DNA of 64,000 nucleotides. It comes from Rhizobiales bacterium IMCC20636. GTDB taxonomy: Bacteria; Pseudomonadota; Alphaproteobacteria; Rhizobiales; GCA-2746425. The translations under genes were made by a program, and so were the position numbers. Shown in pieces: positions 20,881 to 27,152 of this stretch. The notes beneath the pieces were generated by a model that did no database searches, was not told where the DNA came from, and was given only the letters and a program-made list of their open reading frames with translations. The stretch is from assembly GCA_016865015.1 (NCBI GenBank), contig CP018226.1:3503001-3567000 (forward strand), given 5' to 3'. Each line of letters opens with the position of its first letter. Position 1 is the first letter of the stretch.

Positions 20881-21591
20881 ATGCGAGTGAACGCAGAACT
20901 TCTAGTCACTTTTCTGTTTGTGTTCCTTGGCATTGGTTATTTGGTATTCGCCTTCTCAACGGAACCAACATCCATGATCGGCGATTCATTTGGCTATGAT
21001 CCAGGTGGACGGCTGTTCCCGGTCCTGGCTGGTGCTGTCATGTTCATTTGCTCCACATCCGTGCTTTGGCAAGTGCTGCGCTCGGCTCCGAACATAAGCA
21101 AAGCTGACAAACAGCCGCTTATGTCACCCCTGGTTGTCAGCAATATCGTTGCGGCATTCATATTCATTTTGAGTTTTCGGTTCCTGGGATATATCATTGC
21201 CAGTGGCCTGTTTGTTTGCACCTTGATTTGCTTGAACCAGAGGCAGTTCGATCGGACCTTGTCCTTTTGGGGAGCAGTTCGCGCAAACGCCACGACATTA
21301 ATCGGCCTGCTGATTCTCTATTCGATCGGGCGGGGTATCGTGAAGCTTTGTTTCTCGATTGCCCGGAATTACGGGCAGCCAGCATTTCGAGAACCAATCT
21401 ATCAAGCCGCTTTGGTGCTCATTATGACGCTGCTCGCCTTCCTGCTTTTTCGCAGCTTGACGCGCAGATTCAATATGTTGACGGACCAAAGAACAACGGT
21501 GCTGACGTCGATTGGCATCGTCTACGGCATTTACATTCTGTTCCGGCAGATTTTTTTAGTTCAGTTGCCCAACGGCTTACTCTTCTGGTGA
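20881..21591 (+). CDS. tctB: Tripartite tricarboxylate transporter small membrane subunit TctB
   Basis: A 236-residue membrane protein in the position of TctB, between tctC and tctA. The start is TctB-like: helix 1 (LLVTFLFVFLGIGYLVFAF), then GYDPGGRLFPVLAGAVMF with the conserved G-x-x-x-FP, then two helices around 85-115 and one about 135-155. It is longer than the usual 150-180 residues: an extra loop and two further hydrophobic segments (about 178-195 and 210-225) follow. The small subunit supports TctA in ways that are not well understood. Confidence 0.78.
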   Translation: MRVNAELLVTFLFVFLGIGYLVFAFSTEPTSMIGDSFGYDPGGRLFPVLAGAVMFICSTSVLWQVLRSAPNISKADKQPLMSPLVVSNIVAAFIFILSFRFLGYIIASGLFVCTLICLNQRQFDRTLSFWGAVRANATTLIGLLILYSIGRGIVKLCFSIARNYGQPAFREPIYQAALVLIMTLLAFLLFRSLTRRFNMLTDQRTTVLTSIGIVYGIYILFRQIFLVQLPNGLLFW

Positions 21592-21606
21592 AAAGGAAAC
21601 ACGACC

Positions 21607-23133
21607 ATGCAAGCTGCTTTAGCTGACCTTTCTGCCGGACTTGAAATCCTGCTGACGTTCGAAACTATTGCCTGGGTGATTGTTGGATCGATATTGGGGA
21701 TCATTCTTGGGGCCCTGCCAGGCCTGACGGCTACCATGGGTTTGGCACTCATGCTTCCGGTAAGTTTCTATCTACCGACTGCCACAGGAATGGCGCTGCT
21801 TCTTTCGGTCTATACCGGTGCGGTATCAGGCGCATCAATTCCTGCCATTCTGCTTGGTATTCCGGGCAACCCCAATGCGCTCGCCACAGTCGAAGATGGC
21901 TATAAAATGAGCCAAAATGGACAAGCTGGCCTAGCATTGGGCGGTGCTGCCCTTGCATCGCTCATTGGCGGGTTTATCAGCCTCATTCTGTTGTGCCTGT
22001 TCGCCCCTTTATTGGCAAAAGCAACCTTGGCATTTGGGCCAGCCGAAAAATTCATGCTTGCATTGCTCGGCATGTCAATCATTGCTGCAATATCCGGCAA
22101 TAATCTGATGAAGGGTTTGTCCGTGGCAGCACTTGGGCTCGCACTTTCCATTATTGGAACGGACCCTTTTACAAACAGCGCCAGAATGCCATTCCCGGAA
22201 CTGTTTGCCGCTACGCCACTTCAAAGCGGAATCAAGCTGATACCTGCCCTCATCGGGTTTTTTGGAATTTCCCAGGCCCTGTATGATTTGGACCGCCTGC
22301 GTCAGGGCAGCCTGAAGGTTCCGCAAGTCAGTCTGAAAAACCCTTTTCCGAGCATGAGAAAGTTAGGCCAGATGTGGCGCCTGACCACGGAATCCTCTCT
22401 TATCGGCACAATCATTGGTGCCATACCTGGCACTGGTGCGAGTATTGCGGTCTTCCTCAGTTATGAGCGCGCAAAGCAATTGACCAGCAAGGTGGGATCG
22501 AAATTAGGGAAAGTCGGCACCGGCAAGATTGAAGGCGTGTTTGCACCAGAGGTCGCAAATAATGCGGTCACCGGAGGAGCTCTTATTCCGGTGCTGACAC
22601 TGGCCATTCCCGGTGATGCAGCCACCGCCGTGCTGCTTGGCGCATTGCTCATCAAGGGCGTGGTCCCCGGACATGAATTATTCACCAATGACCTTCCCCT
22701 AGTCTACGCCATCTTTGGTGCAATGGGCCTATCATTGATTGCAATGTTTGTCTTCCAACTCATCGGAATTCGAATATTTCCAAAGGTTTTGGAGGTTCCC
22801 CCACTCTACCTCATCCCGATCATCATCCTTTTGTCCTATGCAGGGACATATGCGATTGATGGGCAAGCTAGCCTGGTGGCTACATTTAACATGGGTGTTG
22901 CATGCATTCTGGGCGTTCTTGGATATTTGCTCAAGAAGGCCGACTACCCCATCAGCCCACTGGTTCTGGGCTTGATCCTCGGACCCATGTTGGAACAGAA
23001 CTTTCGCCTGGCGGTAAAGCTCGGGCAAGGCAACTATTTCACGTTTCTTGAACAACCAATCGTCTTGGTAATGTTGGCGATTGTGATTGCGACTTTCATT
23101 GGGCCCAGAATTATTGCGCGCGCCAAGAGCTAG
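21607..23133 (+). CDS. tctA: Tripartite tricarboxylate transporter large permease TctA
   Basis: A 508-residue permease with about 11-12 membrane helices. Both internal signature repeats are present: GALPGLTATMGLALMLPVSF with SGASIPAILLGIPGNPNA in the first half, and GAIPGTGASIAVFLSYERAK with VTGGALIPVLTLAIPGDAAT in the second half. The paired GxxPG loops form the substrate path in this family. AAGGA lies upstream of the ATG, and only 15 bases separate it from tctB. Confidence 0.94.
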   Translation: MQAALADLSAGLEILLTFETIAWVIVGSILGIILGALPGLTATMGLALMLPVSFYLPTATGMALLLSVYTGAVSGASIPAILLGIPGNPNALATVEDGYKMSQNGQAGLALGGAALASLIGGFISLILLCLFAPLLAKATLAFGPAEKFMLALLGMSIIAAISGNNLMKGLSVAALGLALSIIGTDPFTNSARMPFPELFAATPLQSGIKLIPALIGFFGISQALYDLDRLRQGSLKVPQVSLKNPFPSMRKLGQMWRLTTESSLIGTIIGAIPGTGASIAVFLSYERAKQLTSKVGSKLGKVGTGKIEGVFAPEVANNAVTGGALIPVLTLAIPGDAATAVLLGALLIKGVVPGHELFTNDLPLVYAIFGAMGLSLIAMFVFQLIGIRIFPKVLEVPPLYLIPIIILLSYAGTYAIDGQASLVATFNMGVACILGVLGYLLKKADYPISPLVLGLILGPMLEQNFRLAVKLGQGNYFTFLEQPIVLVMLAIVIATFIGPRIIARAKS

Positions 23134-23186
23134 ACTCTTCTCCAAACACTCATACAATTTTTAAAAGCGCCATTCGGAGCGAACAT

Positions 23187-24068
23187 ATGACCAAGGCAGG
23201 AAATGGAATGATGGGTAAGGGCCCGAAGCGCAGCGCGATCTCGGCCGAAACAGGCCACGAGATCGTTGAAATAGTGCGCGCGGTGACGAAGCAAGAGGTT
23301 CTTCCCAGATACCGCCGCCTTGGCGACGAGGCCATCCAGTCAAAATCGTCATTCTCGGATTTGGTCACGATCGCTGACCAGATGGCTGAAAAGCAATTGA
23401 CTTCAAGAATGAAAGAGTTGCTTCCCGGTTTTGAAATTGTGGGAGAAGAAGCCGTTGCCGCGGACCCCTCTCGACTTCAACTCATAGGCGACGCTGAGTC
23501 TGTTATCATCATCGACCCGATTGATGGCACCTGGAACTATGCAAAAGGACTTCCTTTGTTCGGAGTCATTATTGCAGTCGTCGAGCATGGCCGGACCACT
23601 TTTGGCGTCCTTTACGATCCCGTTTCAGATGACTGGATAACCGCACATGAAGGCAAGGGAGCGTTCTATGAAGCAGCGGATGGGGTGCGCACAAAAGTGC
23701 AAGTCAAAAGCGAAAAGAACTTCTCGAGAATGACCGGTTTCCTCCCACTCTTCCTTTTATCGAAACAGGATCAGATTAAAATTGCCACAGAGATTTCTGA
23801 ATTCGATCGAATAACGTCTTTGAGGTGTTCGTGTCATGAGTACCGCCTACTCTCGGAAGGTGGTGTTACATTTGGGCTTTCGGGTCTGCTGAAACCTTGG
23901 GATCATGCGGCCGGTGAGTTGATTCACCGCGAGGCTGGCGGATATTCCGCGTTACTCAGGTCGGGCCTACCGTACAGCCCAGATAAATCAGAAGGCCAAC
24001 TTCTGCTCGCGCCGGATAGAAATACCTGGGAAAAGCTGCATGCCAAGTTCGCAAATTTGATCAGCTAA
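23187..24068 (+). CDS. Inositol monophosphatase family protein
   Basis: A 293-residue member of the Li-sensitive, Mg-dependent phosphatase fold. Metal-site motifs: GEEAV (first Glu), IIDPIDGTWNYAKGLPLFGV (Asp-x-x-Asp-Gly-Thr) and the later KPWDHAAGELIHREAGG with the third aspartate. The family covers inositol-1-phosphatase, histidinol-phosphatase, 3'-phosphoadenosine phosphatase and others; in this context it may dephosphorylate a product of the solute that TctABC imports. GGAG precedes the ATG. It is the last intact gene of the segment; the homology to the leuC end begins at its stop codon. Confidence 0.85.
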   Translation: MTKAGNGMMGKGPKRSAISAETGHEIVEIVRAVTKQEVLPRYRRLGDEAIQSKSSFSDLVTIADQMAEKQLTSRMKELLPGFEIVGEEAVAADPSRLQLIGDAESVIIIDPIDGTWNYAKGLPLFGVIIAVVEHGRTTFGVLYDPVSDDWITAHEGKGAFYEAADGVRTKVQVKSEKNFSRMTGFLPLFLLSKQDQIKIATEISEFDRITSLRCSCHEYRLLSEGGVTFGLSGLLKPWDHAAGELIHREAGGYSALLRSGLPYSPDKSEGQLLLAPDRNTWEKLHAKFANLIS

Positions 24069-24240
24069 TTTATAGCGCTCCAGGGTTTCAGGGGCAGCAG
24101 CGATCTGGCGTCTGTAACCATGGCGGCGGATGGATGCGATTGCCGGACATTTTCTCGATATTCGTGAGTGGAACTGAACCTTTCCAAAATACGAAACTGA
24201 AAAAAGTGCGGCGCTTCGGCAGCCGCTCTTTTGTTGAAAA
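24069..24240 (+). pseudogene. Degenerate second copy of the leuC 3' end plus its terminator
   Basis: 24081-24177 aligns with the last 96 bases of leuC (17477-17572): [11 protein letters not shown] becomes QGFRGSSDLAS, then after a one-base insertion the frame resumes as AIAGHFLDIREWN and stop TGA 24175-24177. The homology goes on past the stop: the 19-base hairpin core GCGGCGCTTCGGCAGCCGC is identical in both terminators. Only about 35 codons remain and they are frameshifted, so no protein is made. The copy begins exactly at the IMPase stop codon. Confidence 0.85.
24200..24232 (+). terminator. Terminator carried by the leuC remnant
   Basis: AAAAGTGCGGC and GCCGCTCTTTT pair with one mismatch around the same TTCG-capped loop as the leuC terminator. 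It still looks functional and would now end the tctCBA-IMPase transcript, about 130 bases after its last stop codon. Confidence 0.75.
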
Positions 24241-24312
24241 AACCTGGTTTGCAGCGATGTGAAATATCCAGTAGTGCATGAGTGCTTTTCAAAAATCAGA
24301 ACAGGTCGTGCC

Positions 24313-25119
24313 ATGCAGATGTTTCAAGTGGATGCGTTCACGGACCGATTATTCGCAGGCAATCCTGCGGCCGTTCTGATTGTGGAGGACTGGCTGCCGG
24401 ATGACCTGATGCAATCCATCGCCAGTGAGAACAATCTGGCAGAAACCGCCTTTGCCCGTCCCAACGCATCCGCCGCCAAATCGGCTCGAAAAGCGTGCTG
24501 GGATCTGCGCTGGTTCACACCCACCCATGAAGTGAACTTTTGCGGACACGCCACACTGGCCACGGCGCATGTTCTGACAACTGAACATGACGTACACACA
24601 GACATGCAGTTTGAAACGCGAGTCGGAACCTTGCATGTGCGACACAGTGACACTGGCTACCAACTGGATGTTCCGGCCTTCCTGCCGGAACCGCTGGCAT
24701 CCTTCCCCGACGAAATCGCAGATGTCTTCGGCAACACACCCGCACTGCCGTTCAAAAGCTTTGAAAACATCTTTGCCGAGCTTCCCAGTGAGCACGCTGT
24801 CAGAAATTTTGTCCCGGACCTTCATACCATCGCCCAATTGGGCACAACCGGTCTGGTGATCACTGCCCGCGGCTCGGAACATGATTTCGTCTCGCGCTAT
24901 TTCGTTCCGGGCGCAGGCATTCCGGAAGACCCGGTGACAGGCTCCATCCACGCAACGCTTGTGCCCTATTGGGCGGACAAGCTTGGCAAGACACACATGC
25001 GCGCATTTCAGGCATCGGTGCGGGGAGGAATGCTATTGTGTGAGTTGGCAGACGACCGGGTTCTGATTTCGGGACAGGCCGTGACCTTCATGGAGGCACG
25101 GCTTCGGGTGACGGAGTAA
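24313..25119 (+). CDS. PhzF family isomerase/epimerase-like protein
   Basis: A 268-residue protein from ATG 24313 with the diaminopimelate-epimerase-like double-barrel fold of PhzF. Diagnostic parts: FQVDAFTDRLFAGNPAAVLI, the catalytic glutamate in ENNLAETAF, FTPTHEVNFCGHATLATAHV and the late GIPEDPVTGSIHATLVPYW. PhzF itself isomerises trans-2,3-dihydro-3-hydroxyanthranilate; the many paralogues in non-phenazine producers, as here, have unknown substrates. The longer frame from 24259 adds 18 residues before the conserved start. It stands alone, just after the remnant of the foreign segment. Confidence 0.88.
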   Translation: MQMFQVDAFTDRLFAGNPAAVLIVEDWLPDDLMQSIASENNLAETAFARPNASAAKSARKACWDLRWFTPTHEVNFCGHATLATAHVLTTEHDVHTDMQFETRVGTLHVRHSDTGYQLDVPAFLPEPLASFPDEIADVFGNTPALPFKSFENIFAELPSEHAVRNFVPDLHTIAQLGTTGLVITARGSEHDFVSRYFVPGAGIPEDPVTGSIHATLVPYWADKLGKTHMRAFQASVRGGMLLCELADDRVLISGQAVTFMEARLRVTE

Positions 25120-25528
25120 TCTGGATAGCGGAGCTGGTGCATGAGGGATTTTCATCGCGGTTTGGAAAATTCGGTCGGCTTGGTTCCGCATGAGACAAAC
25201 CTGATCCGGGCTGGAAGCCTTGCCAGTCCATAAACGGCTGATCTCAACGCCCATATCAACACAGTTTTTGAGAGCGTGTATCAGCCCGAGCGGACAATTG
25301 TTGGTGTTTTCAAGATTTCTGCCTGTCCTGAGCATATTCTGTCTATACTGAGTCTGCAGTCATTTTTGATCAACGCTGCGGTTCGCCGTAAAGTGTGCGA
25401 AACTGTACTTGTACCGAGGACGGATGCACGGCAGCTTGTTGTCTGGTCTGGCGATGGTTGACGAAACCCTAAATAGCGCGTGGTACCGATTTATAATCAT
25501 GCGCTGACGATTTCAGAGGAACCGCGGA
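25120..25528. other. Intergenic region, no gene seen
   Basis: 409 bases between PhzF and the TAXI gene. Short frames are present, but none has a recognisable protein, a ribosome-binding site and plausible codon use together. The last 90 bases should carry the promoter of the TAXI gene. I see no clear hairpin or repeat. Confidence 0.4.
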
Positions 25529-26509
25529 ATGGGCCACAAAAAAATGCGTCGTATCACATCAGTTATCATCGTTGGCGTTATGTCTGTTTTGACAACAGCA
25601 ACGGCAAGTCTGTCCCAAGAGACAACGATCCGAATTGGAACTGGCGGGAAAACCGGCGTCTATTTTCCAACTGGTGGGGCGATCTGCAGGCTCACAAATC
25701 GCGGCACCGCTGATCATGGCGTAACGTGTGGCGTCGAATCGACCGGTGGTTCAGTCTATAACCTCAAGGCAGTCCGCGCAGCCACACTGGACTTTGGTAT
25801 CGCTCAGTCAGATTGGCAATTCCACAGCCTGAATGGAACGTCCAAGTTTGAGGAAGACACACCCTATACCGATCTGAGAGCCGTCTTTTCGCTGCATCCT
25901 GAACCCTTCACTCTGGTTGCCAGGGCAGATTCCGGCATCAAATCCTTCGAAGACCTGATTGGGAAACGCGTGAATATTGGCAACCCGGGATCAGGGTCGC
26001 GCGGCACAATGGATGTGCTGATGGCCGCCAAAGGCATCAAAATCAGTGATTTTGCTCTCGTGACCGAACTCAAATCATCGGAACAGGCGCGGGCCGTTTG
26101 CGACAACAAGATTGACGCGATGGTGTTTACTGTCGGCCATCCAAGTGGATCGATCAAGGAAGCGACAACGGAATGTGATACGGTGTTGGTGGAAGTTGGC
26201 GGCCCAGAAGTTGAAGCCCTGATAAGGGAAAACCCATACTATCGAATTGCAGTTGTGCCAGGCGGCATGTATCAGGGCAATCCGGATGATACGAAGACAT
26301 TTGGCGTAGGCGCCACACTCGTGACTTCAGCCAAGGTTAGCGATGATGTGGTCTATGCTGTGACCAAATCCGTGTTTGAAAACATGCGGCGCTTTCGCAG
26401 ATTGCACCCCGCCCTTGGCATTCTCAAAGAAGAAGAAATGATCAAGGACGGGCTTTCAGCACCGCTGCATCCAGGTGCTGTACGTTACTACAAGGAAGCA
26501 GGACTTTAG
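25529..26509 (+). CDS. TAXI family TRAP transporter solute-binding protein, orphan
   Basis: A 326-residue exported binding protein: a signal peptide (about 1-29, ending TASLS before QET), then the TAXI pattern IRIGTGGKTGVYFPTGGAIC, a CGVESTGGSVYNLKAVRA segment and the mid-protein KRVNIGNPGSGSRGTMDVLM. TAXI proteins feed ion-driven TRAP permeases, with glutamate or 2-oxoglutarate-like ligands in the few known cases. No DctQ/DctM permease is next to it, so it works with a permease elsewhere or has another role. AGAGGAA lies upstream of the ATG. It converges with the channel gene at 27153. Confidence 0.9.
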   Translation: MGHKKMRRITSVIIVGVMSVLTTATASLSQETTIRIGTGGKTGVYFPTGGAICRLTNRGTADHGVTCGVESTGGSVYNLKAVRAATLDFGIAQSDWQFHSLNGTSKFEEDTPYTDLRAVFSLHPEPFTLVARADSGIKSFEDLIGKRVNIGNPGSGSRGTMDVLMAAKGIKISDFALVTELKSSEQARAVCDNKIDAMVFTVGHPSGSIKEATTECDTVLVEVGGPEVEALIRENPYYRIAVVPGGMYQGNPDDTKTFGVGATLVTSAKVSDDVVYAVTKSVFENMRRFRRLHPALGILKEEEMIKDGLSAPLHPGAVRYYKEAGL

Positions 26510-26670
26510 AGTTCGGCGCGAGACATTTCAGGAATGTCATCTGTCTTCCATGTCTCATCCAATTCACTAGATGCGACCTTCCTGACAGGTTGCCTGACGA
26601 CAATGCTGATCGTTCTGTCTTGGATGCGTGGAACCATTGTCAAAGCGTGGCTCGTTGTGTTCACAGAGTG

Positions 26671-26700
26671 GGTTCTCGGAGCAAGTCCGAGAATGACGGC
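26671..26700 (+). repeat. Palindromic intergenic repeat, copy 1
   Basis: Arms TTCTCGGA (26673-26680) and TCCGAGAA (26686-26693) pair perfectly around GCAAG, followed by TGACGGCGG. A second copy in the other orientation lies 200 bases away. Similar short palindromes with the core CTCGGA-n5-TCCGAG are scattered in many alphaproteobacterial genomes. Confidence 0.75.
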
Positions 26701-26865
26701 GGTGGGGCTGGGTGTGAGTCTGTGAGCAATTTAATGAGACGTGAACGTTAAAAGATTTGCATTCCGAAAACGCTCTGTCAGTAAACAACTAGGCCTCTGG
26801 CATAGGAACTCCCCCGGTACATTCACCGTCTCCTCCGCAACACACTTTGTCCCCTCAGCCATACA

Positions 26866-26900
26866 CTTCGTCGTTCTCGGACTTGTTCCGAGAATCCATA
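26866..26900 (-). repeat. Palindromic intergenic repeat, copy 2
   Basis: Arms TTCTCGGA (26874-26881) and TCCGAGAA (26887-26894) around CTTGT. Read on the minus strand it gives the same arms, an ACAAG loop and then CGACG, so it is an inverted relative of copy 1. The flanks beyond the palindrome are similar but not identical. Confidence 0.75.
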
Positions 26901-26928
26901 TCAGCGAGCCGCCGATTTGCTCACAGGA

Positions 26929-27024
26929 ACACACGTATAGAATTGGAACAGAACGCACATCGGGATAAACGACAAAACACCAGTTACTCGAGTCGGTCTG
27001 AACCGAGACAACCTATTGAGGCAC
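26929..27024 (+). repeat. Decayed copy of an element end also found at 63900-64000
   Basis: About 96 bases match, with substitutions and two single-base deletions, the minus-strand sequence of 63900-63996. The strongest block, ACAACCTATTGAGGCAC, is identical and ends both copies at the same base (27024 and 63900); beyond it the flanks are unrelated. The coding frame that is open in the right-hand copy is broken here. That pattern, a shared gene tail plus a sharp shared boundary, suggests the 3' end of an insertion sequence. Confidence 0.6.
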
Positions 27025-27152
27025 GCTCATCCAGATGTATCGCTTCAGGCTCGTGTTGTTTTTGCAGTGTCCTGTGCCTGAGTGATCCTGAATATTGAGG
27101 TCGGCAGCCCGTATGTGCGGCCTTCCCTGTGAATCCTGAAGCAGGTTTGACC

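Larger units (their letters stand above)
17573..24240. other. Probable horizontally acquired segment at the leuC 3' end
   Basis: The six genes between the leuC terminator and the degenerate leuC copy at 24069-24240 form a self-contained catabolic module: 2H phosphoesterase, ROK regulator, TctC, TctB, TctA and an IMPase-like enzyme. The segment is flanked by direct copies of the leuC 3' end with its terminator. That is the footprint expected when DNA enters by recombination at a conserved gene end. I see no integrase, transposase or resolvase inside, so the mechanism is probably homologous exchange or the mobility gene has been lost. The two leuC copies differ at many positions, so the duplication is not a recent local event. 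Confidence 0.6.
26510..27152. other. Gene-free region with repeat and mobile-element debris
   Basis: 643 bases between two convergent genes. It holds two related palindromic repeats (26671-26700 and 26866-26900) and a decayed copy (26929-27024) of sequence that also occurs at the right end of the window. All frames here are broken and short. This is a graveyard of small elements, not a gene. Confidence 0.7.

Noticed and set aside
24069-24177. A second functional leuC or an independent small gene
   Set aside because: Only about 35 codons remain, with a one-base insertion, no start codon and no ribosome-binding site.
17573-24240. Prophage or integrative element with its own integrase
   Set aside because: No integrase, transposase, relaxase or phage structural gene lies in the segment, so only an acquired cassette can be supported.
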